DNA of 64,000 nucleotides, taken from contig BSBM01000965.1 in the NCBI GenBank assembly GCA_027924585.1, positions 248,001 to 312,000 on the forward strand, in the 5' to 3' direction. This document shows, one piece after another, positions 35,803 to 47,167 of the stretch. Position numbers and translations under genes: made by a program. Numbering within the stretch: position 1 is the stretch's first letter; every line of letters starts with the position of its first letter. This DNA comes from Larix kaempferi. Lineage: Eukaryota > Streptophyta > Pinopsida > Pinales > Pinaceae. The notes under the pieces are model-generated. The model did no database searches, was not told the origin of the DNA, and worked only from the letters and a program-made list of their open reading frames with translations.

Positions 35803-36648
35803 ATGGCCCCTCGCATGCGTCTTTGCAATCGTCGTGGCTCTAAATAGACCTCTGGGGAGATTTGCAGGAAAAAGGGTGAAGGCTCGTCCAACCAGGCAAA
35901 TGTCATAGTGGATTACCACCATCTGGATTTCAACTGGGTGCATCTTTACCTGGAGGAAACTCCTGTGGCTACTGATTCCCATATCGCTCATTTGGAAATC
36001 TCGCTGCAGAAGGAGGTCGAGGAGCAGTAGGGTCATCCGATTGCAGCCAACCCATTCTAGGTGGGTAGAATTCTTCTGGCCTGCGAAATCTAGGCGTGAG
36101 AGCAAATTGTCAAAGACATTAAAGATATCATCGAGGGAATGAAAGTGACTTAGCAGAACGAAATGGAGAGTACGTGCACTCGAGAGACCTTAGTGGAAGC
36201 CCTCAGCATCCATGACCCACAGGAGGCCCAGAGCTGGGCACCGAGAACCACGCGTTGATCAGGCTGGATATTTCTCTTTTTCTCTGTGGTTATATTTTGA
36301 TGGCAGTACTAGTTGTTGGTTTTCTTCCTGTTCGAATTGTTGTTCTTGATTAAGCCAGCAGCTAAGCTATTTTTTGGCCCTTGGAAGTTGGTTTCTTATC
36401 TAAGAGGTTTTGTGTTCTTAGTTTTTAAGATGATCTGTGTCATGCTATCTGGTGCAGTTTTTAAGATGATCTGTGTCATGTTATCTAGTTAAGTTGTTAA
36501 GCTGATCTGTGGGTGCCCGGTTTTACCAACTCGAGAAGGGCCTGAGTGACATTGTAGCTCACTCTGCTTGTAACTCTATACCATTTTTGTACCTTTTTAT
36601 ACCATATTTATAGAATTTTCGGCTCTGCTTACTTACAAAAAAAAAGAA
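35803..36648 (+). pseudogene. Degraded ORF with a 3' tail and A run, possible retrocopy
   Basis: From ATG 35803 a single frame runs to TGA 36256-36258 (152 codons) and is interrupted by seven stops, yet it keeps protein-like blocks: VDYHHLDFNWVHLYLEETPV, SHIAHLEISLQKEVEEQ, and EALSIHDPQEAQSWAPR. About 380 bp of T-rich, 3'UTR-like sequence follow, ending in a 9-base A run (about 36639-36648) where a family A array begins. The A run with uniform decay suggests reverse-transcribed origin (processed pseudogene or LINE 3' end), but no flanking duplication was found. Family unknown. Confidence 0.45.
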
Positions 36649-37340
36649 TGGTCGGTCGAACCTTCAATTTTGAGGTGATTATAAAAACAGAACAATTTGG
36701 AAGTTATAACATATAAAAATAGTTTGTCCTGACTTCTGTTTTCCGACAAGAAGGATCGGCCGCACCTTGTTTTCGTAGTTTATTGTGAAAATCTTTATCC
36801 AACAACTCTGTTATATCCATAATGGAGAACACAAGAAGGATCGACCGACCCTTCTTGCAGTGTCGAAATATTATGAAAAGAATATTGGTAATAAGAAGGG
36901 TCAACTGACCCTTCTTGCAGTGTCAAACTATTATAAAAATAATATGGGGAATAAGAAGGGTCGGCCGACCCTTCAATTATGAGGGAATTGTAAAAATAGA
37001 ACACCTTGGAAGTTATATCATAAAAAATGGTTTGTCCTTAATTTCGTTTTACGATAAGAAGGATCTGCTACCCCTTATTTTCGTAGTTAATTGTTAAACA
37101 TTTGTCCATCAATTTAGATATATCCTTAATGGATAATACCAGAAGGACCGACCAACCCTTCTTGCAATGTTGAACTATTATGAAAAGAACATTGGGAATA
37201 ATAAGGGTCGGTCAGACCTTCATTTAGGAGGGAATTATAACAATAGAACACATTGGAGAAAGAGCAACCGCTCTTTCTCTAAGAATATTTTCACTTGCCA
37301 GCAAAGTCTTTAAAGAAAAATGTCTATAAATTTTGTTGTT
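36649..37340 (+). repeat. Family A hairpin array, copy 6
   Basis: Palindromes start at about 36748, 36833, 36893, 36953, 37056, 37140 and 37200, giving steps of 85, 60, 60, 103, 84 and 60 bp. One is a perfect 20-bp palindrome (36955-36974). The second palindrome type, GAGAAAGAGCAACCGCTCTTTCTC-like, lies near 37257. Confidence 0.9.
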
Positions 37341-37770
37341 AAATTGTTGATATCTATTATCCTAGAGTGACATTTGGAATGATCATATTGTGACACATGG
37401 CATATTTAAGCACATTGAGTATTAATAGGGAGGTTACTCTTTTTTATTTGATCAATTAACAAAAGAGGACGACAATCTATACATTAATCAGAGTGTCAGT
37501 CTTCTTTTGCATAGCTTGCTCTTGTCGCCTTCCAATGCAAAATAGGACAGATGGAATCCAGCTCTCCATGCAAGCGAATTTTTAAATTATTTATCCTTTT
37601 CTATCACCGCTGCATCTTCTGTGGCGTGGAAGCCTCCCTAGGCGTCTGTTTTCCTGATCCGTTCTGGGCCGTGGATCGTGGATGCTTTCTAACTCTATGA
37701 TCCCTGGTGGCCAGGAATCCCGCCACATGTCACCTTTTCTACCAGTTAAAACCACGGGAAGTCGCCCACC
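37341..37770. other. Family A tail and unassigned flank of the nested copia pair
   Basis: 37341-37510 is the dispersed tail also seen after other arrays. 37511-37770 is a GC-richer stretch without coding similarity. Its continuation is at 47173 across the copia insertion. Confidence 0.5.
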
Positions 37771-37775
37771 TTTGA
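37771..37775. other. Target-site duplication TTTGA, left copy
   Basis: TTTGA here and at 47168-47172 immediately flank the TG...CA ends of the minus-strand copia, proving a single insertion event of 37776-47167. Confidence 0.9.
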
Positions 37776-37784
37776 TGTTAAATT

Positions 37785-38264
37785 TGTTGGGTATGTTATA
37801 TCTCTTCACATGGTCGCTGCGTGTACAACACGATCCGTACGGCACTAGTGATTCGCCTGCGCCGGGCGCGTCCGGAGGGGGGGGGTTTAGAGGGGGGGGT
37901 AGCCCGACAGGGCCCACCCCCTTCGTTTCGGACCGTAAAATTTTTTGGGTTGCTTTTTGCTTTTTCGCGATTTTCGACCCATTGTACTCTAATCTAATTC
38001 TGGTAAAAGGAATTAGGGTTGTAACCTAATTCGGGTAAACGAATTAGGGTTTTAGATGCTGCAGAATACCATTTATTGTATTGTACATGTAAAATAAACA
38101 TATAATGAAAAAGGAGCTATGCGGCTCTAAGTTTGGCTGGTTTTTTCCCGGTTAAGGGTTTCCAGGTGAAAATCTCTGTGTAATGTGTGTGTCATTGTGT
38201 ATTTTCTGTTAATGCTTAAGAATCATATGAGTTTGTACTTCACTGTTAAGGTTTAAAACTTACA
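37785..38264 (+). repeat. Young copia 5' LTR (480 bp, long form)
   Basis: Begins TGTTGGGTATG and ends AAAACTTACA. It contains a GC-rich segment of about 135 bp (37843-37977) with runs of 9 and 8 G that is absent from the 3' LTR. Confidence 0.95.
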
Positions 38265-38266
38265 TT

Positions 38267-38278
38267 TGGTATCAGAGC
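38267..38278 (+). other. Primer binding site, initiator-Met tRNA
   Basis: TGGTATCAGAGC, two bases after the LTR. This is the canonical plant copia primer site. Confidence 0.95.
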
Positions 38279-38392
38279 ATTTTTGGGTTCAGAGGGACGC
38301 CTTTGTTTCCAAGGGTTTGGCTCGATCTTGGATTTGTGATAAACCTGGTTTCAGTGGGAGCTTTGCAGCGGTGATTTATTTTTCTTTAAAGA

Positions 38393-41300
38393 ATGGCGAG
38401 CAGTTCTAGATTCGAGATTGAGAAATTTAATGGTCAGATCTTTGAGCTATGGAAGCTCAAGATGGAAGATCTTCTGGTAGATAGAGAACAATGGATCGCA
38501 GTAGATCCAGGTACCATGCCCTCTGGAGCGGTAAAAGAAGAATGGGAAAAGCTGGAAAGAAAAGCAAGGAGCACCATTCGTCTTTGCCTCGTAGATTCGG
38601 TATTGGTGAACGTAGCTGGAGAAGACAGTGCAAAGAAGCTATGGGACAAACTGGGAAATCTGTATCAGTCAAAGTCCCTGGTAAATAAGTTATTTCTGCG
38701 AAAGAAATTGTACCTTCTGAGGATGACTGATGGAGACTCTGTATCAGAGCATCTAAACGCCTTCAATACTCTGGTAAGTCAGTTGACATCTGTTGGTATT
38801 ACACTTGATGATGATGAAAAGTGTATTAGTCTGTTGTGCTCTTTGCCAGATTCATGGGATAATCTGGTCATTGCTATTGGGAGTAATGCAACCACGCTAA
38901 ACTTCGATGATGTGGTTGCATCCCTACTATCGGAGGAAATGAGGCGGAGATCCATATATAGTTCAGCCAAGGATGCCTTATTTGTCAGAGGTCGCCCTGG
39001 AGACAGATCTAAAAATAAGTCTTCAGGTGGTAGATCTAAATCTAGAGGGAGATCTAAATCTCCAGGACCTTCTGTAAGAAAATGCTGGAAGTGCGGAAAA
39101 GCTGGGCATTACAAGAAGGATTGTAAATCGAAAATTACTGATAAAAGTAGAGGACCTAATGACGCTCCATCCGCAGATGGGAAAGAATCTACAGAGGAAG
39201 GAGGAGATGTGTATCTGGCATCTTCAAGTACACATGCAGAGCATGATTCGTGGTTGATTGACTCAGGTGCGTCTTATCATATGACTCCTCACAGGGAGTG
39301 GTTTTCTGAATACGAAAAGTATGATGGAGGAGATGTATTTCTGGGAGACAACTCGGTAGCGAAAATCATAGGTCGAGGAAAGGTCAAGCTACTGCTCAAA
39401 GATGGAAGGGTTAAAACTCTTCCCGGGGTTCTGCACATTCCAAAGTTGGCTAGAAACCTTATATCTGTAAGTAAAATGGATGATGCAGGTGTGAAAAATC
39501 TATTTGAAAAGAACACATGCAAGATGGTTCGAGAGTCATTGGTGCTGATGAGGGGAGTTCGGATTGGAACTCTATACAAGTTGTTGGGAAGCACCTTCAA
39601 AAATGGATGTAACAGCACTATTGTTTCTGAGGGTAAAAATGAAGGAGACAGAGTCCTTACTGTCTCTAGTGAGAAGATATCACTATGGCATCGAAGGCTG
39701 GGACATATTGGAGAAAAGGGTCTTCGACTATTACAAGGTAAAAGTATGGCTGAAGGCATGTCTGATTTCACATTAGATTTTGATTTCTGTGAACATTGCT
39801 TATATGGTAAACAGAATCGAGTAAGATTCTCATCTGGTGTTGTAAGAGCTAAAGGAATCTTAGAGTTAATACACAGTGATGTTTTTGGACCTGTGCCTGT
39901 TCCATCACTTGGTAAATCTGTGTATTATGTTTCATTTATAGATGATTTCTCAAGGAAAACTTGGATTTATTTCCTGCGTAAGAAATCTGAGGTTTTTAAT
40001 AGATTCAAAGAATTTAAGGCTCTTGTAGAGAATCAAACTGAGAAGAAAATAAAAGTACTCAGAACAGATAACGGCGGAGAATTCTGTGAAAGTGAATTTG
40101 AGGAGTTCTGTAAAACGTGTGGAATAGCAAGGCAGAAGACTACTCCATACACACCTCAACAGAATGGGGTTGCATAAAGGATGAATAGGACATTGATGGA
40201 AAAGGCAAGGAGTATGCTCAGTGGTGCAGGGCTAGCACAACAATTCTGGGCAGAAGCTGTTGACACTGCGTGTTACCTAGTGAATAGGACACCCACATCA
40301 GCGTTGGTTGACAAGACACCTCATGAGGTTTGGACTGGTAAGAAACCCTCTCTCTCTCATCTTAGAGTGTTTGGGTGTGATGCTTTTGTACATGTTCCAA
40401 AGGAGAAAAGGAGCAAGTTGGATAATAAAGCAGAAAAATGTATCTTCATTGGTTACAAGGATGGAGTGAAAGGTTACAAGCTGTGGAACCCAGTAAAAAG
40501 GAAAACAGTTTACAGTCGAGATGTGATCTTCAGAGAAGTTGAAAGCACTTCCAAGATTGAGGATGTACCAAAGGAAAAGGATTCAGAGAAGCTACACTTT
40601 GATATCAAGGATGAAAGAGGTGACTCTTTTGAGGAACCAGATTCGTCTGAATCAGATGAGGAGGCAGAATCGTCTGAATCAGATGAAGAGGCGGATCCAC
40701 AGACTCCGGTATTGAGGAGATCTGACCGAGAAAGAAGGCAAGTTGAAAGGTACAGTCCCCCTGATTTTCGTTCTAATTTTGTGTTATCTATTACTGATGA
40801 TGATCCTAGAACTGCTAAAGAGGCAATGGATTCAGAAGATAGTAAACTATGGAAGAAGGCCATGATAGAAGAAATGGATGCCTTGGACAAAAATGAGGCA
40901 TGGGATCTGGTTGAGTTGCCAGAAGGAAGAAAGCCTATTGGAAGCAAATGGGTATTCAAGAAGAAGTTAAATGCAGCAGGTAAAGTGGAGAAGTACAAGG
41001 CTCGACTAGTTGCGAAAGGTTACTCCCAAATTGAGGGCATCGATTTTGGTGAGATTTTTTCACCTGTTGCAAAATTGACTTCCATTAGATTTCTTTTATC
41101 TATTTCTGCTGCTTTTGATCTTGAAGTAGAACAGATGGATGTAAAGACGGCTTTCCTACATGGAAATCTTAATGAAGAGATCTATATGAAGCAACCAGAA
41201 CGGTTTGTGGTGAAAGGAAGAAAGGAGCTTGTCTGTAAGCTGAAAAAGTCTCTCTACGGTTTGAAACAATCTCCCAGAATGTGGTATCAAAAATTTGATA

Positions 41301-42379
41301 CTTATATACTGGGACTTGGTTTCTCAAGAAGCAAAGCTGATCACTGTGTTTATTTTAAGCTAATTGGTGATCATTTTATTTATGTAATATTGTATGTTGA
41401 TGATATGTTGCTAATTGGAAACAACAAAGAAATCATCAAGGATGTCAAGAATCAGCTGTCATCTGAATTTGACATGAAAGATCTTGGTGCTGCAAATTTC
41501 ATTTTGGGCATGGAAATAAAAAGAGATCGTGAAAACAGGAAACTCTGGTTAAATCAGAGGAAATATGTTGAAACGATATTGAACTGATTTAATATGCAGG
41601 AAAGCAAACCAGTGAAGGTGCCCATTCCTGTAGGTGTAAGGTTATCTGCAGAACAGTGTCCCACTACACAAGAAGAGGTAGAGGACATGTCTCATGTTCC
41701 CTATGCTAGTGCAGTTGGCAGTCTGATGTATGCCATGGTCTGTACTAGACCAGATATAGCCCATGCAGTGGGAGTTTTGAGTAGATACATGTCAAAACCA
41801 GGTAAGGAACATTGGACTGCAGTAAAAAGGGTCTTCAGGTATTTGCGTGGCACTACAGATTCTGCAATCTGCTACCAAGGAAGACCCGGTCTAAACAGAG
41901 AGATAAATATACAAGGATTTGCTGATGCTGACTGGGCTGGAGATCTTGATCACAGAAGATCTACAAGTGGCTACGTTTTTAATCTATTTGGAGGAGCAAT
42001 CAGTTGGATGAGTAGAAGACAAGCTGTAGTTGCACTCTCAACTACAGAAGCTGAATACATGGCAGCTACCCATGCAAGTAAGGAAGCTGTATGGTTGCAA
42101 AGATTGTGTTCAGGTATTGGTTTTGTTCAGGATGCAGTAAAGATTGGCTGTGATAGCTCAAGTGTAATATTTCTAGCAAAGAACCCTGCTTATCACTCAA
42201 GGACAAAGCACATTGATGTGCAGTACCATTTCGTCAGAGACATGGTTGAACAAAACAAAGTGTTGCTGGAGAAGGTTGACACTTTGGTAAATGTTGTAGA
42301 CTCTTTGACAAAGTCTGTGAGTACTCAGAAGTTCTCTTGGTGTAAAGAGAACATGGGCATTGTTGCCCTGAATTGTTGA
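38393..42379 (+). pseudogene. Copia gag-pol polyprotein with two nonsense codons
   Basis: A single frame of about 1,328 codons from ATG 38393 to TGA 42377-42379, without frameshift. Gag with CCHC knuckle CWKCGKAGHYKKDC (about residues 231-244) behind an RS-rich stretch; protease LIDSGASYHM (about 288); integrase zinc finger LWHRRLGHIG ... FCEHCLYGK and core HSDVFGP, RTDNGGEF. The third catalytic residue should lie in the GVAER block, where codon 595 (40175-40177) is TAA. RT has LYVDDMLLIG; RNase H has FADADWAG, TTEAEYMA and GCDSSS. The second stop, TGA 41585-41587, lies between RT and RNase H where relatives have Arg. An acidic SSESDEEA repeat lies between integrase and RT. Likely encoded a fully active element until very recently. 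Confidence 0.95.
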
Positions 42380-42413
42380 AGTCATAAATTTCTCCTGTAT
42401 GTGAAGAGAACAA

Positions 42414-42425
42414 CAAGTGGGAGAA
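42414..42425 (+). other. Polypurine tract of the young copia
   Basis: AAGTGGGAGAA directly before the 3' LTR. Confidence 0.8.
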
Positions 42426-42780
42426 TGTTGGGTATGTTATATCTCTTCACATGGTCGCTGCGTGTACAACACGATCCCTACGGGTAAAAGGAACCCATTG
42501 TACTCTAATCTAATTCCGGTAAAAGGAATTAGGGTTGTAACCTAATTCGGGTAAACGAATTAGGGTTTTAGATGCTGCAGAATACCATTTATTGTATTGT
42601 ACATGTAAAATAAACATATAATGAAAAAGGAGCTATGCGGCTCTAAGTTTGGCTGGTTTTTTCCCGGTTAAGGGTTTCCAGGTGAAAATCTCTGTGTAAT
42701 GTGTGTGTCATTGTGTATTTTCTGTTAATGCTTAAGAATCATATGAGTTTGTACTTCACTGTTAAGGTTTAAAACTTACA
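42426..42780 (+). repeat. Young copia 3' LTR (355 bp, short form)
   Basis: Identical to the 5' LTR from about 42527 to its end. Near 42482-42493 the 135-bp GC-rich block of the 5' LTR is replaced by GGTAAAAGGAA, an 11-base string that also occurs 35 bp downstream (42518-42528). Confidence 0.95.
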
Positions 42781-43370
42781 AAATTTTGAGCATTAATTTA
42801 CAATACTCTTGGATCTTTACTGAGAGAATAACATATACAGTATATCAATGCATAACAATCACAATAAGCATGACAAGCATCACAAGAATCAAAAGCATGA
42901 GAGACAAGAGACACAGAGTTTCTGTGGGGAAAACACTAAGGTGAAAAACCCCACAACTTGCTCAGAGATAGAGAGAAAGAAATGGCTCAACCAAAGTACA
43001 ACCAAAATACACTTGAGATAGTCTCCTAGAGTAGATGATCCTCCTCCTCACTAGTGCGCCACTTTCTGAGTGAGAGAAGTGTGTCTTTTCGAATGATCCA
43101 AATAGAGATCTCTCGATCTCTATTTATACTTAACCTGTTTTCCCAGTTACACTATGGGGCCGACTTGTATATCTAGATACATCCATAATATAATATATAT
43201 TTCAGGGCCGACCCCACACATGGTGGTCTAATAACCCATCGGCAAGTACACACACTTGCGCCACTTGTCAATCCACATGACGACACTTCCTTATAGAGGA
43301 ATAACACATCTCTAATAAGGGTACAATAAATATATATGAAATACATTCTGAAGTTACATATACATCAACA
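42781..43370 (-). repeat. 3' LTR of the minus-strand copia, main part
   Basis: Matches 46568-47167 closely, starting with the AAATT duplication and ending ATACATCAACA. The first nine bases of this LTR lie at 37776-37784, on the other side of the young copia. The right LTR has an extra 13-base duplication (AGATGAAATACAT) near its end. Confidence 0.93.
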
Positions 43371-44330
43371 CTCCCTCTTAACTAGGAAGGTATTTCTCGA
43401 CATAGATATGCTAGACAAGTCTTCTTCTAGGGATCATCGTCATCATCATCGCCACTGCTGCTGCTATCTCAACCAATCTCTAACTCTACTTGTCATAGGA
43501 AGTTCTACAAAGTCAGTCCTATTTCATACTGGATGTAGGCCCACCACCTGCAGGTCTTCGTCATCACTGGCCATACTGTGGAATCCTTAGGACTTATTGT
43601 GTGCATCACAAAACCTCGGAAGAGCATCCCAGGATGCTACGAGCACATGGCTCTACCTATAGGATCTCCCAGGGCCATATTATATGTGACCTCACCACAA
43701 AACCTCGTAAGAGCATCCCAGGCTGTTACAAGCACACATCTCTACCTATAAGATCTCCCAAGGACAAGTTATATGTGGTCACCACAAAAACTCGCAAGAG
43801 CATCCCAAGCTGTTACGAGCACACAGCTCTACCTATAGGATCTCCTAGGGACAGATTATATGTGGTCATGGCAAAACCTCGCAAGAGCATCCCAGGACTT
43901 ATTATGAGTACACAGCTCAACCTATCGGATCTCCCAGGGACATATTATATGCCATAGGACAAAACCTTGAAAGAGCATCTGCCAGATATCCCAGGGCTAG
44001 ATTATATGCCATAGGAAAAACCTCGAAAGACTATATGCAGATCTCCCAGGGCCAAATTATATGTCCTCCCAGAGCAAAACCTCGAAAGAGCATTTGCCAG
44101 ATATCCTAGGGCCAAATTATATGCCATAGGAAAAACCTTGAAAGACTATCTGCAGATCTGCCAGGGCCAAATTATATGTCCTCCCAAAGAAAAACCTCAA
44201 AAGAGCATTTTCCAGATATCCCACGGCCAAATTATATGCCATAGGAAAAACCTCGAAAGACTATCTGCGAATATCCCAGGGCCAAATTATATGCTCATCT
44301 GCACAACCTGATCCACGGCCATAGAGTATC
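43371..44330. repeat. Tandem repeat block in the copia 3' region, type 1
   Basis: From about 43600 a complex repeat of AAAACCTCGAAAGAGCATC and CCCAGGGCCAAATTATATG phrases, in long units of about 80-90 bp that shorten to about 55-60 bp toward 44300. 43371-43600 next to the LTR holds a short purine tract on the minus strand (AAGAGGGAG) and no coding similarity. Confidence 0.8.
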
Positions 44331-44880
44331 AACCTGATACTCACCATACATCATCCTGATGTACACATGATCATCCTGATCATCATCACTGCAACATCCT
44401 GTTGCATGTCATCTGGAGCAACATCCTGAAGCTCTTCATCCATGATCATCCTGATCATACAATGCATCTACCTGATGCATACCAAATATCTACGTGATAG
44501 ATATAATCATACATGATCCACCTGATCATACAGTGTATCCACCTGATACAAATACAAATACATGATACATATCACCATACATGATCCACTAGATCATACA
44601 ATGTATCCACCTGAAACATATACAGATACATGGTCCAAGCATCCAACATGATGCATATACAAAATACATACAAATGATTGTAATGATCATATCCATCATC
44701 CAACATGATGCGTACATACATATAAATGATCCAACTGATCATATCCAACATCCAACATGATGCATACATACATATAAATGATCCAACTGATCATATCCAG
44801 CATCCAACATGATGCATACATACATATAAATGATCCAACTGATCATATCCAGCATCCAACATGATGCATACATACAAAGC
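44331..44880. repeat. Tandem repeat block in the copia 3' region, type 2
   Basis: ATCCTGATCATC and TGATCCACCTGATCATAC motifs grade into a regular 52-bp repeat (ATCCAACATGATGCATACAT start), with about three and a third copies at 44698-44870. The open frames on either strand here are products of the repeat. Confidence 0.85.
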
Positions 44881-44987
44881 AGAAACCAAAATATCATCTT
44901 GATGCTCATCATCCGGTGCTTACATCCACAGCCATGTAAAGGATCCTCCTTCCAACATGCTCGGAATGGCTTCAACAAATGTGTCCA

Positions 44988-46240
44988 TCACTTCTTCCTC
45001 AAAGTGTCATCAATCTGAAGAACGCCAAGCCTCTTCCTAAAGTACTCGAACTTCACCCTGGCTAGTGGCTTCGTCATCACATCTGCAATCTGTTCGTCCG
45101 TCACAATGTACAGGAGCTTCACAGCTCCTCTCTGCACCATATCGCTGATATAGTGATATTTGATCTCTATGTGTTTTGACCTGTCATGAAACACTGGGTT
45201 CTCGGACAGCTTCACACAACTCTGGTTATCACAAAAGATACCAGTAGCATCCAACGGGAGATCAAATAACTCAGACAATAGCTTCCATAGCCATACTGCC
45301 TCACAACTAGCTGAAAAGGCTGCAACATACTCTGCTCAGCTGTACTCAGTGCTACATAGGACTGCTTCCTGCTAAACCAAGAGATCACACCTGATCCCAT
45401 ACTGAAGCAACATCCAAATGTGTTCTTCCTATCTGTAGCACTGCCAGCCCAATCTGAATCAACATAACCCTGCAGGTTAAACTTTTGATTTGCTTCATAC
45501 TTGAGCCCATAATCCATTGTACCCTTCAGGTACCTCAGAACATGCTTTACAGCAACCAGGTGAACACTCCTCGGATCCATCAGGAACTGGCTCAATGTGT
45601 TCACAGCAAAGCAAATATCTGGTCTCGTGTTCATTAGGTACATCAAGGACCCAATCATCTGATGATACATAGAGACATCAACCGGCTCAAATGAAGCATC
45701 ACATAGAAGCTTCAGATTCGATGCCATAGGTGTGGCCATGGCCTTGCAATCCATCGTCCTGAATCTCTTGAGGATATCTACTGTGTACTTTCCTTGACCA
45801 ACGAAGATCCCACCTACACTCTGCCACACCTCCATACCTAGGAAATAATGCATCATTCCCAAATATTTCATATCGAACTCGGTAGCAAGCTTCCCCTTAG
45901 TATCTACAATCAATCTGTCATCTCTTGTTACAAATAAGTCATCCACATATAGCAGTAGAATTACAGGATTCCCTTCCTCAACCTTGTAGTAAAGGTTGGA
46001 ATCCGCTTTACTCTTGGTAAAGCCCAAACTAGATTGGAAACTGTCCATCCTACCATACCAGGTTCTAGGAGCTTGTTTCAAGCCATACAAGGCTTTCTTC
46101 AATCTGCACACATATGACTCCATGTCATGTATTTCAAAACCGAGTGGCTGCTCCACATATACTTCCTCTTCAACTACACCATTCAAGAAAGCAGTCTTGA
46201 CATCCATCTGGTGTATTTTCCATTTCATTGCTGCATATTT
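44988..46240 (-). pseudogene. Truncated copia RT and RNase H
   Basis: On the minus strand, begins inside RT (MKWKIHQMDVKTAFLNG) without any start context, continues through the catalytic LLYVDDLFV and the RNase H first block VDSDWAGS, then breaks. At about 45335 one base appears to be lost in the codons for the AEAEY motif (catalytic Glu), shifting the frame; the rest continues at 44988-45278 with IFCDNQSCVKL and the C-terminal tail. Everything N-terminal to this RT block is missing and replaced by leader sequence at about 46240. Confidence 0.9.
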
Positions 46241-46250
46241 GGTGAATTAG

Positions 46251-46550
46251 GGTTTGAGTTTCCCGGATATCTACCCAGTCAAAAATCTTGATCCAAAGCT
46301 CTAAACTTCAATTTTTGCAAGGCCCTTTCAGCTATGTCTTCAGATTCCAGAAATTCCTATTTTTGTGGAAACCCTAATTTTTAGGGCCAAATCTGAAAAT
46401 GCTTAGAATTGAATTTTGATTGGACAGATAGGTTCTCCTTGATGAGTAGAGTCAATCTACTATGCTGCTTTTCCAAAATATGTGAAGAGAAACCCAATAA
46501 ACAAGAAACTCAAGTTTCCGTCACTGCAAAAATGTCTTCTTCTCAGGTTA
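46251..46550 (-). other. Leader of the minus-strand copia
   Basis: Non-coding sequence between primer site and truncated pol. The junction to pol near 46240 marks a deletion of several kilobases relative to a complete copia. Confidence 0.6.
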
Positions 46551-46562
46551 GCTCTGATACCA
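46551..46562 (-). other. Primer binding site of the minus-strand copia
   Basis: On the minus strand TGGTATCAGAGC, immediately after the LTR end. It fixes 46563-47167 as the 5' LTR. Confidence 0.93.
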
Positions 46563-47167
46563 TGTTAAATTTTGAGCATTAATTCACGATACTCTTGGAT
46601 CTTTACTGAGAGAATAACATATACAGTATATCAATGCATAACAATCACAATAAGCATGACAAGCATCACAAGAATCAAAAGCATGAGAAACAAGAGACAT
46701 AGAGTTTCCATGGGGAAAACCCTAAGGTGAAAAACCCCACAACTTCCTCAGAGATCGAGAGAGAAATGGCTCAACCAAAGTACAATCAAAATACACTTGA
46801 GACAGTCTCCTAGAGCAGATGATCCTCCTCCTCACTATTGCGCCACTTTCTGAGTGAGAGAAGTGTGTCTTTCCGAATGATCCAAGTAGAGACCTCCCGA
46901 TCTCTATTTATACTTAACTTGTTTGCCCAGTTACACTATGGGGCCGACTTGTCTATCTAGATACATCCATAATATAATATATATTTCAGGGCCTACCCCG
47001 CACATGGTGGTCTAATAACCCATCGGCAAGTACACACACTTGCGACACTTGTCAATCCACATGACGACACTTCCTTATAGAGGAATAACACATCTCTAAT
47101 AAGGGTACAATAAATATATATGAAATACATAGATGAAATACATTCCGAAGTTACATATACATCAACA
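46563..47167 (-). repeat. 5' LTR of the minus-strand copia
   Basis: In plus orientation TGTTAAATTTTGAG ... ACATCAACA, 605 bp, flanked on the outside by TTTGA. The copy split by the young copia differs from it at a modest number of positions. Confidence 0.93.

Larger units (their letters stand above)
37785..42780 (+). mobile_element. Young, nearly intact Ty1/copia element
   Basis: Has 5' LTR 37785-38264, primer site, one long gag-pol frame, polypurine tract, 3' LTR 42426-42780, and a perfect AAATT target-site duplication (37780-37784 and 42781-42785). Outside one indel region the LTRs differ at only one or two positions by hand comparison, so insertion is recent relative to every other element here. 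Two nonsense codons prevent expression of the full polyprotein. Confidence 0.97.
37776..47167 (-). mobile_element. Internally deleted Ty1/copia element, host of a second insertion
   Basis: Minus-strand copia with 5' LTR 46563-47167, initiator-Met-type primer site, leader, truncated pol (RT and RNase H only), a long repeat-rich 3' region, and a 3' LTR split into 37776-37784 and 42781-43370 by the insertion of another copia. Gag, protease, integrase and the N-terminal part of RT are missing, so it is a deletion derivative that could only have moved with proteins supplied by a relative, if it moved after the deletion. Confidence 0.9.

Noticed and set aside
37843-37860. CACTAGTGATTCG in the copia LTR resembles a cloning-vector polylinker piece
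   Set aside because: The similarity is only a few bases around an ACTAGT site and continues into LTR-like GC-rich sequence, with no other vector sequence; chance is sufficient.
37591-38029. Open frames rich in Pro and Gly on both strands in the copia LTR region
   Set aside because: They result from the GC-rich, G-run block of the LTR and cross the LTR boundary.
44572-44978. Minus-strand open frames rich in Met, Cys, Tyr and Trp (MYASCWMLD type)
   Set aside because: They are translations of the 52-bp tandem repeat and vary only with repeat phase.
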